Below, piece after piece: positions 34,171 to 42,319 of a stretch of DNA of 64,000 nucleotides. Below the pieces are notes generated by a model. It ran no database searches. It was not told the origin of the DNA and saw only the letters and a program-made list of their open reading frames with translations. Both the position numbers and the translations under genes were made by a program. The DNA is from Hyphococcus luteus (GTDB lineage: Bacteria; Pseudomonadota; Alphaproteobacteria; Caulobacterales; Parvularculaceae), in the NCBI RefSeq assembly GCF_002943565.1, contig NZ_PJCH01000001.1, forward strand, positions 1-64,000, given 5' to 3'. Positions within the stretch are counted from its first letter, which is position 1. Every line of letters begins with the position of its first letter.

Positions 34171-36269
34171 TCGCGCTTCCCATGAACATCGTGCTCGATC
34201 CGCTGCTGCCCTCATGGGCGCTGATCGCCGCCGCCGTCATCGGCGCCGCCTTCGTCATCCTTTCGCTCATCCGCAACTGGAAAAGCGGGATCGCACGCCT
34301 TGTCGCTGTCGCCGCGCTGCTTGCGCTTCTCGCCGGACCCATGACGCGCGAAGAAGAGACCGCGCCCTTGAACGACATTGCCCTCATCCTCGCCGATGAA
34401 AGCGCCAGCCAGTCGCTTGATGACAGAGACGCCGTCGCCGCCGACGCGGTTGAAAAGCTGCAGACCCGGCTCGAAGCGCTGGGCGGCGTCGATGTGGAGA
34501 CCGTGCGTTACGGCGGCGAGGAAGAAACCCGCAGCGTCGACGCCCTGCGCCAGACAGTGGCCGACACGCCGCATCAGCGCCTCGGCGCCGTATTTATCGT
34601 CACCGACGGACAGACCGCCGACGCCGAAGACGCAAAACAATCGCTGAACATCGACGCGCCCGTGCATCTTCTCACCACCGGCGATCCCCGGGAGTCCGAC
34701 CGCAAGATCACGCTGTTGAGCGCGCCGCGCTACGGCATTGTCCGCCAGTCGGTGCGCGTTTCCTTCCGCGTCGACGATCTCGGGGCCGAAGGCGAGCCGC
34801 TCACCGACGCCAACCCGCCCATCGTGACCTTGCGGATCGGCGGCGAGGAAATCCTCAGCGAAGCCGTGCCCGTGGGCGCCGAAGCCGGCTTCGACGCGCC
34901 GCTCGACCGGCCGGGCCAGACCATCATCGAACTTGAGGTCGCAAAACGCTCCGGCGAGCTGACGACGCGCAACAACATCGCCGTCCTGCCGATCACGGCG
35001 GTGCGCGACCGCTTGCGGGTCCTTTTGATTTCCGGCGAACCGCATCCGGGCGAGCGGGTCTGGCGCAATCTTTTGAAATCGGATCCGGCGGTCGATCTGG
35101 TTCATTTCACGATCCTGCGGCCCATCGACAAGAATGACGGCACGCCGGTGGACGAACTGGCGCTGATCCCCTTCCCCCAGGACGAGTTGTTCATCGACAA
35201 GCTCGACGAGTTCGATCTTTTGATCTTCGACCGCTACGCTTATCGCGGCGTGTTGTCGTCCTTCCATTTCGACAATATCGCCCGCTTCGTCGATGGCGGC
35301 GGCGCCGTTCTCATCGCGGCGGGGCCCGAATATAATAGCCCTTTGAGCCTTTCAACGCGGCGCAATCTCTCCTTCATCCTGCCGGCGCTCCCCGCCGGAG
35401 CCGCCATTGAAGAAGCTTTCCGGCCGGAAATCTCCGATCTCGGCCAGCGCCACCCGGTCACCGCCGATCTTCCGGATGCGGATATCTGGGGCCGCTGGCT
35501 GCGTCTCATGCCGGTGACCAAACTGCGCGGGCGGACGCTGATGCAGGGGCCGGACGGCGAACCGCTGCTCATTCTCGACCGCATCGGCGAGGGGCGCATC
35601 GGCCTGCTTCTGTCCGATCATGTCTGGCTGTGGGCGCGCGGCTTCGACGGCGGCGGCCCCCATGCGGAGTTGCTCAGACGCATCGCCCACTGGCTGATGA
35701 AAGAGCCGGAGCTCGAAGAAGAAGCCCTCGATCTGAGCGCGCAGGACGGCGACCTTATTGTCGAACGGCGCACCATCGAAGACGCGGCGCCCCCGGTGAC
35801 GCTCGCTTTCCCGGATGGCGGCGAACAGGAAGTGACGCTTTCCGAAACCGCGCCGGGCCACTTCACCGCCCGGATCGCCGACGCGCCGCGCGGGCTTTAC
35901 CGTGCGACGTCAGGCGATCTGTTCGCCATCGGCGTGATCGGCGTCGAAGCGGCGCCGGAATTCCAGAATGTCGTTTCCACAAGCGCCCAGCTTGCGCCGC
36001 TTGCGGAAGAGACCGGCGGCGGCGTTTTCCGGATCCGCCGCGATGATGGCGCGGATCTGCCGGAACTCAGGCGTCTGCGCCGCGGAACGACGCCGCGCGC
36101 CGGCGAAAACTGGGCCGGCATCCTCGAACGCGGCGCCGCCCGCGTCCAGAATGTGAAGGATGCTCCTCTCGCCCCCGCTCTCTTCTGGCTCGTCATTCTG
36201 GCCCTGTCGCTTCTCGCCGCCTGGGCGATCGAGGGCGGGCGGTTGCCGCGCAGGCCAAAGCAAGGTTAA
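34167..36269 (+). CDS. large membrane protein, glutamine-amidotransferase-like fold, MoxR operon
   Basis: A 700-residue protein with N-terminal helices (LLPSWALIAAAVIGAAFVIL; ARLVAVAALLALLAGP) and one C-terminal helix (APALFWLVILALSLLAAWAI). The middle region has vWA-like and class I amidotransferase-like stretches (LLISGEPHPGERVWRN; DLLIFDRYAYRG; GGGAVLIAAGPEY) without an obvious catalytic cysteine. Overlaps DUF4159 by ATGA-like spacing and closes the operon. Family members are annotated only as membrane proteins. Confidence 0.75.
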   Translation: MIALPMNIVLDPLLPSWALIAAAVIGAAFVILSLIRNWKSGIARLVAVAALLALLAGPMTREEETAPLNDIALILADESASQSLDDRDAVAADAVEKLQTRLEALGGVDVETVRYGGEEETRSVDALRQTVADTPHQRLGAVFIVTDGQTADAEDAKQSLNIDAPVHLLTTGDPRESDRKITLLSAPRYGIVRQSVRVSFRVDDLGAEGEPLTDANPPIVTLRIGGEEILSEAVPVGAEAGFDAPLDRPGQTIIELEVAKRSGELTTRNNIAVLPITAVRDRLRVLLISGEPHPGERVWRNLLKSDPAVDLVHFTILRPIDKNDGTPVDELALIPFPQDELFIDKLDEFDLLIFDRYAYRGVLSSFHFDNIARFVDGGGAVLIAAGPEYNSPLSLSTRRNLSFILPALPAGAAIEEAFRPEISDLGQRHPVTADLPDADIWGRWLRLMPVTKLRGRTLMQGPDGEPLLILDRIGEGRIGLLLSDHVWLWARGFDGGGPHAELLRRIAHWLMKEPELEEEALDLSAQDGDLIVERRTIEDAAPPVTLAFPDGGEQEVTLSETAPGHFTARIADAPRGLYRATSGDLFAIGVIGVEAAPEFQNVVSTSAQLAPLAEETGGGVFRIRRDDGADLPELRRLRRGTTPRAGENWAGILERGAARVQNVKDAPLAPALFWLVILALSLLAAWAIEGGRLPRRPKQG

Positions 36270-36392
36270 CGGGCGTAAAGGCTGTTTGCGCGCCCGCGGG
36301 GATTCAAAAAATTTACGTAATTGTTTAACGGCGCCGAAAATCGCGCCGCGTTAGGCTCGCTTCACAACAAGTCATGCTGAAGGAGTCTACGC

Positions 36393-37064
36393 GTGGCGTT
36401 TGCGACCAACAAACAATCGGGCGAACAGGCGAAGCGGCGCAGCCCGCTGGCTGGCTGGCTCGGCAAAAAAGGGGATTCGTCCGGGGATGAAATTCCGGCG
36501 ATGGACGTCGCGGGCGGGCTTGACCGCGCCCTGCGCAACCGCAAAGCTAATATCGAAGAACCCAGCGAGGAAACCCGCGAGAACCCGGTGCGCGACGCGC
36601 TGACCGCCATCGAGGCGGCGCTCTACGCCATCGACCGGGTGCGCGACATCCTCGAACAGGCCTGCGAGGTCGCCCTCTCCGCCAAGGATGTGGAAGATGA
36701 AGGTGGCCGGGCGCTGCTCGCCGAGAGCTATGACGAGCTGAGACTGTCGATTAACGACTCGCTCGACAAGATCGATCCGCGCGCCGCGGTGCTGATCGGC
36801 AAGGGCCAGCGCCATATCGACGTCATGCTCGGCGGGCGCACGAAATATTCGGTGTCGCCCATGCGCCTCGATGTCAGCGAAAAAGGTCTCGACCTGCCGC
36901 CCCCGGCGGAGGCCTTTTCGAGCTATGAGGAAATCGACATCGTCCTCGATCATCTCGACAAGGCGCTGGGCCGCGCCGACCGCGCCGCCGCCAGCTATTG
37001 CCGGGACGCGCAATATCTCATCGCGCGGATGAAGGCGGATCTGGAAAACTCCGACGCCGCTTAA
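36393..37064 (+). CDS. hypothetical helical protein, weakly flagellin-like
   Basis: A 223-residue protein with a GTG start behind GAAGGAG. The N-terminal 50 residues are polar and likely disordered. From about 60 onward there are long amphipathic helices (RDALTAIEAALYAIDRVRDI; ALLAESYDELRLSINDSLDKI), a middle segment GQRHIDVMLGGRTKYSVSPM, and a C-terminal helix with paired ID/RA heptads (EIDIVLDHLDKALGRADRAA). The helix-strand-helix arrangement recalls the D0/D1 ends of flagellins, but the match is only a pattern. Monocistronic; no informative neighbour. Confidence 0.7.
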   Translation: MAFATNKQSGEQAKRRSPLAGWLGKKGDSSGDEIPAMDVAGGLDRALRNRKANIEEPSEETRENPVRDALTAIEAALYAIDRVRDILEQACEVALSAKDVEDEGGRALLAESYDELRLSINDSLDKIDPRAAVLIGKGQRHIDVMLGGRTKYSVSPMRLDVSEKGLDLPPPAEAFSSYEEIDIVLDHLDKALGRADRAAASYCRDAQYLIARMKADLENSDAA

Positions 37065-37142
37065 GAGCCCCGCTCTAAAGCTCGCGGCCGTTTAAGCGCT
37101 AGACGGACAGACGTTCGCTGGCGGCGAAACCGATACGCTTAA

Positions 37143-37170
37143 GGCTCTTATTTTTCTAAAAAATAGAGCC
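37143..37170. terminator. AT-rich bidirectional hairpin
   Basis: GGCTCT-TATTTTT pairs with AAAAATA-GAGCC around CTA, between the convergent hypothetical gene and queD. The stem has T-rich and A-rich sides so it can end transcripts from both directions. Confidence 0.55.
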
Positions 37171-37247
37171 GGAAACGCATCGTAGCCTGGAAAGAGACGT
37201 CTGATCTTCCACCCTACGAACGAAATGCAAAATCTTTGGATCAGGCT

Positions 37248-37604
37248 CTAAACGGTGTAGATGCAGGTCTCGCCGTTCGAAGGACGCGAGACCCGCACTT
37301 CGGCGAGCCCAGGAAAGCGGGCTTTCAGTTTCTTCGCCGCCCACTGGCAGATATTCTCGAGCGTCGGGCGCTCAAGCCCCTCGACCTCGTTCAACAGGCG
37401 ATGATCGAGCGCGTCATGAAGGTCCTGAAGCGCCTCGGCCACATCGCCGAAATCCACGACCCAGCCGGTTTCTTCCTGCGGCTCGCCGTCGATCACGACT
37501 TCCATCTTGAAAGAATGGCCGTGCAGGCGCGCATAAGGCCGCGCCTCCGGGTCGTGATCCAGAAAGTGCGCGGCGTCGAAACTCATCGACTTGACGATGC
37601 GCAT
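37248..37604 (-). CDS. queD: 6-carboxy-5,6,7,8-tetrahydropterin synthase-like (QueD/PTPS)
   Basis: Second step of preQ0/queuosine synthesis. The 118-residue T-fold protein keeps the zinc ligands FDAAHF and LHGHSF, the WVVDFGDV strand, the catalytic-pair motif ALDHRLLN and the pterin-anchoring glutamate in NGETCIYTV. The nucleophile cysteine, expected two residues before RLHGHS (KC-G-RLHGHS in E. coli), is a tyrosine here (PY-A-RLHGHS). ATG at 37604 follows GAGGACTGAC. Coupled to queE 32 bases upstream, which supports a queuosine role despite the missing Cys. Confidence 0.85.
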   Translation of the reverse strand: MRIVKSMSFDAAHFLDHDPEARPYARLHGHSFKMEVVIDGEPQEETGWVVDFGDVAEALQDLHDALDHRLLNEVEGLERPTLENICQWAAKKLKARFPGLAEVRVSRPSNGETCIYTV

Positions 37605-37636
37605 GTCAGTCCTCTGTCCTTGTCTCTCCGCGCGCC

Positions 37637-38266
37637 TTACGGAATGCCCACAATCTTGTGGGTCTGAAGGCTGAGGCGCCATTGCGGATGTCGCCGGCAA
37701 TACTCCACCGCGGCGGCGGTCTCCGCCGCTCGCGAGGGCCCGTCCATAGGCTGCAAGAAGAAAAAGTCAAATGCGAGGTCTTCAAACGCCTCCGGCGGCG
37801 CGTCTTTCTGACGGTAAACGAGCTTCAGCTCGTTCCCTGACGTCTGGACGAGCGGGGCGGTGGATTTCGGACTGACGCAGAGCCAGTCGACGCCGCCGGG
37901 CGCGGCGAGGGTCCCGTTGGTCTCAACCCCGATTTCGAAACCTTCATCGTGAAGCGTCTCGATCAGCGCCGCATCGAGCTGCAACAATGGCTCGCCGCCG
38001 GTGCACACGACGTATGGCCGCCCGCCCCCCGGCCAGGCTTTCGCGACCGCCGCGGCCAGGGCCTCGGCGTCGGCGAATTTGCCGCCGCCGGGCCCGTCCA
38101 CGCCGATAAAATCCGTATCGCAGAACGTGCAGACCGCATCCGCCCGGTCGCGCTCCAGCCCCGACCACAGATTGCAGCCCGCAAAGCGCAAAAACACCGC
38201 CGGACGCCCGGCCTGCGCGCCCTCGCCCTGCAGCGTGTAGAAAAGTTCTTTGACCGCGTAACTCAT
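37637..38266 (-). CDS. queE: 7-carboxy-7-deazaguanine synthase
   Basis: Radical-SAM enzyme converting 6-carboxytetrahydropterin to CDG. The 209-residue protein begins VKELFYTLQGEGAQAGRPAV and carries a CX14CX2C cluster motif (GCNLWSG...AVCTFCDTDF) rather than the canonical CX3CX2C, a variant known from Burkholderia-type QueE. TGGEPLLQLD, GVETNGT and KLVYRQ follow. ATG at 38266; ten upstream codons in frame lack support. First gene of queE-queD. Confidence 0.92.
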   Translation of the reverse strand: MSYAVKELFYTLQGEGAQAGRPAVFLRFAGCNLWSGLERDRADAVCTFCDTDFIGVDGPGGGKFADAEALAAAVAKAWPGGGRPYVVCTGGEPLLQLDAALIETLHDEGFEIGVETNGTLAAPGGVDWLCVSPKSTAPLVQTSGNELKLVYRQKDAPPEAFEDLAFDFFFLQPMDGPSRAAETAAAVEYCRRHPQWRLSLQTHKIVGIP

Positions 38267-38475
38267 TGGCCCGGACTTACCGGAAACAGACCCCAAGACC
38301 TAGAGGGTCCGTAAAAACCTTACGATCGAGCACATAAATCCTTGAGCCCGCCGCCGGCACACTATCCGCGCTGGAATCCCCGGCTGGCGCCTTTGCTTGA
38401 CTATTCCCCCGGGATAGGGACGATTCCGGCTTGTCAGGGGGACAGGCACAGTAAACAGGTTGCGAGTATCCAATA

Positions 38476-40125
38476 ATGACGCCCCCCGTCTGCCCAAAAG
38501 CCGCCCATGCGTTTTTCGCTTCCATGGCCTTCATGCTGGCGGCCGCTTGCGGCGGCGGGAGCGACCCGCAACCCAGCACCGGCTCAAGCACGCCGCCCCC
38601 GCCGACAGGCGGCGGCTCGACGGATCCGACATGGACGTCCGGCGTCTACGCGCCTTCCAGCCAGTACGTAAACCGCTGCGAAACCGTCCGCACCGGCGTC
38701 GATATAGAAGGCGATCCATTCCCGGACATGGCCGGGTCGACGCTTTATGAGAATTTCTTCCTGCGCTCCTGGACCCATGAAACCTATTTGTGGAACGACG
38801 AAGTCGCCGACCGCGATCCGGCTAATTACAACGACCCCGTGCAGTATTTCGCGCAGTTGAAGACGACCGCGCAAACCGCCTCGGGCAAGGACAAGGACCA
38901 GTTCCATTTCAGCCAGCCGACGGAAGACTTCTTGCGGGAACGCAACGCCGCCCCCTTCGCCAGCTATGGCGCCGTCTTCTTTGCTTTCTCGGTAGCCCCG
39001 CCGCGCGACGTGCGCGTCAGCTATACCGAGCCGGGCACGCCCGCGTCAGAGGAAATCATGGGCCAGCCCAATCTTCAGCGCGGCTCCAAAATTCTCGAGA
39101 TCGACGGCGTCGATGTCGTCAACACCAACACCCAGTCGGAAATCGACGCCCTCAACGCGGCGCTGTTTCCCGAAAACGCCGGGGAAATGCACACTTTCGT
39201 GGTTGAAGACCCGGGGAGCGCGGGGACCCGAACCGTGATGCTCGCCGCCGCCGACATCTCCCCGAGCGCCGTCAATTTGACGGACGTCATCGACACGGGA
39301 ACCGGCAAGGTCGGCTATGCGCATATCACGACCTTCAGCCCTTACGATTCGGAACAACAGATCGCCGACGCCATCGCCGCCTTGAGCGCGGACGGCGTCT
39401 CCGATCTCGTTCTCGATCTCAGATATAATGGCGGCGGCCTTTTGGCGATCGCCTCCCAGCTCGGGTTTATGGTCGCCGGCGACGCGCAAACGAACGGCAA
39501 GACCTTCGAACGGCTACAGTTCAATGACGACGCCGGCGGCGTCAATCCCGTCACAGGCGAGACCGACAATTCGACCCCTTTTTATAGCGCCACCGTTGGC
39601 TTTTCTTCGCTCGCCGCCGGAACGCCGCTGACAAGCCTCGATCTTTCGAGAGTCTTCATCCTGACGACGGAAAACACCTGCAGCGCCAGCGAATCCGTCA
39701 TCAACGCCCTGCGCGGCGTTGATGTCGAGGTCGTCCTCATCGGCGAAGGCACATGCGGCAAGCCTTTCGGCTTTTATCCAGAAAGCAATTGCGGCCAGAC
39801 CTATTTCTCGATCCAGTTTCAGGGCGTGAACGACAAGGATTTCGGCGATTACACCGACGGCTTCATCGCGGCGAATTCGAGCGAAACCTACGGCGTCAGA
39901 GTCGCCGGCTGCGCCATCGCCGACGATTACGATCATGACCTTGGAGACCCGGTGGAAGCGATGCTCGCCGCCGCGCTTCAATATCGAGATATGGGATCGT
40001 GCCCGTCGCCGTCGGTTGTAGCAGGCATAACAACAAGCTCGGTCAAAACGGCGGAGAAGCCTGCGGAGCTGACGCCCGGGCTTAACGTCATGCGCCATAA
40101 TCGCGATATGAGAATGCCCGAGTAA
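38476..40125 (+). CDS. S41-family C-terminal-processing-type protease, lipoprotein
   Basis: A 549-residue envelope serine protease. The N terminus has a hydrophobic stretch ending in the lipobox FMLAAAC, then a Pro/Ser-rich linker. A PDZ-like region (GSKILEIDGVDVVN, about 195-210) precedes the S41 core: DLVLDLRYNGGG and TTENTCSASESVINALRG, whose second Ser is the expected nucleophile. A C-terminal extension of about 120 residues with several Cys follows. Start region is uncertain because no ribosome-binding site is seen. A small lipoprotein gene follows 18 bases on. Natural substrate unknown. Confidence 0.85.
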   Translation: MTPPVCPKAAHAFFASMAFMLAAACGGGSDPQPSTGSSTPPPPTGGGSTDPTWTSGVYAPSSQYVNRCETVRTGVDIEGDPFPDMAGSTLYENFFLRSWTHETYLWNDEVADRDPANYNDPVQYFAQLKTTAQTASGKDKDQFHFSQPTEDFLRERNAAPFASYGAVFFAFSVAPPRDVRVSYTEPGTPASEEIMGQPNLQRGSKILEIDGVDVVNTNTQSEIDALNAALFPENAGEMHTFVVEDPGSAGTRTVMLAAADISPSAVNLTDVIDTGTGKVGYAHITTFSPYDSEQQIADAIAALSADGVSDLVLDLRYNGGGLLAIASQLGFMVAGDAQTNGKTFERLQFNDDAGGVNPVTGETDNSTPFYSATVGFSSLAAGTPLTSLDLSRVFILTTENTCSASESVINALRGVDVEVVLIGEGTCGKPFGFYPESNCGQTYFSIQFQGVNDKDFGDYTDGFIAANSSETYGVRVAGCAIADDYDHDLGDPVEAMLAAALQYRDMGSCPSPSVVAGITTSSVKTAEKPAELTPGLNVMRHNRDMRMPE

Positions 40126-40143
40126 AAGAAAGGCGTCTTTGAT

Positions 40144-40521
40144 ATGGCTTCCTTGCACAAACGCGGCCCCTTCGCCCTCATCGGCGCGCTCTTATTCGCC
40201 GCAGCCTGCCAGACAAGCCCCGCCTCTGAGGCGGCGGTTCTGGAATCGGCGGACACGCAAACCATGACGAAGGTGAAATCCGTTCTCGCCGGCGCCATGA
40301 ATGTCGCGAGTGTGGATCTCGGCGCCGGCGATCCGACTGAGTCGCCGGTGATTTCCGTCCTGCCGCCGCGGCCGAGCCCTTACGAAGACCGCAGCCCGGC
40401 CATGCCGGTTCTGTTCGATCTCGTTGTCAAAGGGAATGTCTGTTACGCCGTGCGCCGCGAAACCGGCGAGGCTTATGAACTGGACGGCGTCGCCTGCCGC
40501 CCGTTTCGCGACCTGCCCTAA
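40144..40521 (+). CDS. small hypothetical lipoprotein
   Basis: 125 residues with signal sequence and lipobox (LIGALLFAAACQTS), so probably outer-membrane anchored. The mature part has two cysteines (GNVCYAVRR, GVACRPF) that could form a disulfide and a Pro-rich stretch (VLPPRPSPYEDRSP). AAAGG lies upstream of the ATG. It follows the S41 protease and may be its partner; no family recognised. Its stop overlaps the convergent channel gene. Confidence 0.7.
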   Translation: MASLHKRGPFALIGALLFAAACQTSPASEAAVLESADTQTMTKVKSVLAGAMNVASVDLGAGDPTESPVISVLPPRPSPYEDRSPAMPVLFDLVVKGNVCYAVRRETGEAYELDGVACRPFRDLP

Positions 40522-40958
40522 GTCTTGCCGCCAAGGTGAAGCTGGCGCACGACGTCGAACAGGAAAGCGGCGGAAAGCCCGAACAGCAAAAGCCCGTTGG
40601 ACGCGGCCGCGCCCGACAGCAAACGCCAGTCATTGGGCAACAGGACGTCGCCGAAGCCGAGCGTCGTGAACGTCGCGCCGGCGAAATAGAACGCCGTCTC
40701 CCACTGGGTGAACATGCCGTGCTGAAAGAACACCCAGGCCCAAAGGCCGATCTCCAGCGTATGGGCGAACATCAGCCACAAAACCAGAACCACCAGCACG
40801 GCGGCGTCGCGCAAAAAACGCACCGCCCCCTGCGCCCGGCTTTTGGCGGCGCGAAAGGCGACCGCCGCCGCCGCAACGAAGACACCGTGAATGAACGTGG
40901 TCAGCGAAATGACCAGGCTGTTGATCAGGAGCTGGTGAACGAAGCCGCCGGTTTCCAT
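40518..40958 (-). CDS. two-TM potassium-channel-like protein
   Basis: 146 residues with three to four hydrophobic segments. Near the C terminus a pore loop carries a K+-filter-like sequence FTTLGFGDVLLP (TxGFGD), followed by a last helix (SGAAASNGLLLFGLSAAFLF). This is the Ion_trans_2 architecture, with an extra N-terminal helix (SLVISLTTFIHGVFVAAAAV). ATG at 40958 follows GAGGGATTCG. No regulatory RCK domain is present. Selectivity is inferred from the filter. Confidence 0.75.
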   Translation of the reverse strand: METGGFVHQLLINSLVISLTTFIHGVFVAAAAVAFRAAKSRAQGAVRFLRDAAVLVVLVLWLMFAHTLEIGLWAWVFFQHGMFTQWETAFYFAGATFTTLGFGDVLLPNDWRLLSGAAASNGLLLFGLSAAFLFDVVRQLHLGGKT

Positions 40959-41024
40959 CGAATCCCTCTTCGCGCTTTCCATAACAGGAAACGGCCGGGA
41001 TTGTCGCGCGCTGCGTCTATTTGG

Positions 41025-41152
41025 CAGTGTCTCCGTTTGTCTTCGTCCTTCGAGACAGCCCCGCTCCTTCATCCTGAGGAGCAAGCCGTAGGCTTGCGTC
41101 TCGAAGGACGGAGGGGCGGGGCCCCTCAGGACGAAGACAAACGGAGACACTG
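41025..41152. repeat. nested inverted-repeat element
   Basis: Perfect 24-base outer arms (41025-41048 and 41129-41152, beginning CAGTGTCTCCG) enclose inner arms CGTCCTTCGAGAC / GTCTCGAAGGACG and a centre with CATCCTGAGGAGC. The inner part is the type of dispersed palindrome (TCGAGAC...TCCTGAGGA) common between alphaproteobacterial genes. It fills the gap between the channel gene and the next minus-strand gene. Confidence 0.8.
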
Positions 41153-41154
41153 GT

Positions 41155-41475
41155 CTATTTCGGCTGTTTTAGCGCCTTCGAGACGAGCTTCAGGCGGCCA
41201 TTGGCGCGCTTGACGGCTTCGTCGAGGTCTTTGAGCGTAACGTCGACGTCGCCCGCTTCGCGCTCTTCGGCTTCCAGCAGCGCTTTCGCCGCCTGCAACT
41301 CTTCGGCGAGCGCGGCGAGGCTGTCCGCGTCGGGGCCTGCTTTCCTGGCGTTGCTGTCATCGGCGGCGGCGGCCTTGCGCGCCGCCCAGCCGCCGGCGAG
41401 CGCGCCGAGAACAAACCCGGCGAGCGCCAGCGGCCAGCCGTAAGCGATCATTTGCGTCAGCGCATCCATACCCAT
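41155..41475 (-). CDS. small membrane-anchored coiled-coil protein
   Basis: 106 residues. One N-terminal helix (YGWPLALAGFVLGALAGGW) is followed by a charged, Ala/Glu-rich stretch (LAALAEELQAAKALLEAEERE) predicted to be coiled coil and a basic C terminus. ATG at 41475 with GGAAAGCG upstream; ATG 41469 is an alternative. No family recognised. Its stop touches the inverted-repeat element. Confidence 0.55.
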   Translation of the reverse strand: MGMDALTQMIAYGWPLALAGFVLGALAGGWAARKAAAADDSNARKAGPDADSLAALAEELQAAKALLEAEEREAGDVDVTLKDLDEAVKRANGRLKLVSKALKQPK

Positions 41476-41601
41476 CGCTTTCCGCGGGCCCCGGCAAGAT
41501 CTGCGCAGGGCGAAGGCGGCGTATCCTCTATTCCAGACCCATGATGAAGCAAGGGCCGGGCCAATCTGTGCCAGAATAGAAAACCCGGCCGGAAAGCCGC
41601 A

Positions 41602-41635
41602 TAAAAAAACCGCCCGCATGGAGGCATGCGGGCGG
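41602..41635 (-). terminator. Rho-independent terminator of infC
   Basis: On the minus strand CCGCCCGCATG pairs with CATGCGGGCGG across a 4-base loop and is followed by seven T residues, 25 bases after the infC stop. The clearest intrinsic terminator in the window. Confidence 0.92.
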
Positions 41636-41660
41636 CGTTAACCTTTAATTTCAAAGCCGA

Positions 41661-42200
41661 TCAGCGCGGCGCCATGACCATCATGATCTGGCGGCCTTCC
41701 ATCTTCGGAAACTGCTCGACCTTGGCGATCTCTTCGAAATCGTTCTGCACGCGCTGCAGCAGATCGGAGCCGCGGTCCTGGTGGGCCATTTCCCGGCCGC
41801 GGAAACGCAAGGTCACCTTCACCTTGTCGCCTTCCTCAAAGAAGCGCTTCATCGCCTTGACCTTCACCTGATAGTCATGGTCGTCGATGTTCGGCCGCAT
41901 CTTGATCTCTTTGATCTCAACGACTTTCTGCTTCTTCTTGGCTTCCGCCTTCTTTTTCTGCTGCTGATATTTGTATTTGCCGTAATCGAGAATCTTGCAG
42001 ACCGGCGGCGTCGTCGTCGGCGACACCTCCACAAGGTCGAGGCTGGCTTCAGCGGCGATTGCGATCGCTTCGCTCGTCTCCATGACGCCGCGTTTCTCGC
42101 CCTTATGGTCAATAAGGAGAACCTGCGGGACGTCGATGTCTTCGTTGATGCGCGGTCCTTCGGATTTGGACGGCGCGGCGGCGTAAGGTCTGCGTGCTAT
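41661..42200 (-). CDS. infC: translation initiation factor IF-3
   Basis: Binds the 30S subunit and checks the start codon. The protein reads [60 protein letters not shown], a Lys-rich linker and [15 protein letters not shown] to the end (179 residues). I start it at an ATA codon at 42200: GGAGAG sits 6 bases upstream and the reading begins exactly at the usual alphaproteobacterial N-terminus. The longer frame from ATG 42245 lacks a ribosome-binding site. Weak, non-AUG starts on infC are the basis of IF-3 autoregulation. The gene is followed by its own terminator, so it is not in an operon with rpmI-rplT here. Confidence 0.9.
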   Translation of the reverse strand: MARRPYAAAPSKSEGPRINEDIDVPQVLLIDHKGEKRGVMETSEAIAIAAEASLDLVEVSPTTTPPVCKILDYGKYKYQQQKKKAEAKKKQKVVEIKEIKMRPNIDDHDYQVKVKAMKRFFEEGDKVKVTLRFRGREMAHQDRGSDLLQRVQNDFEEIAKVEQFPKMEGRQIMMVMAPR

Positions 42201-42319
42201 GGGCTTCTCTCCATCGGTTGCTAAAGGCTGAATTCCTGCGCCCATTTCGGTGAAAAACGGTTAACCGTAATCCCGAAATGCGACAGAAGGGTGGATATAT
42301 AAGGCTTTCGGGCCATCAA

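Noticed and set aside
38584-38907. Minus-strand frame within the S41 protease gene
   Set aside because: Shadow frame; the plus-strand gene has lipobox and S41 motifs in order.
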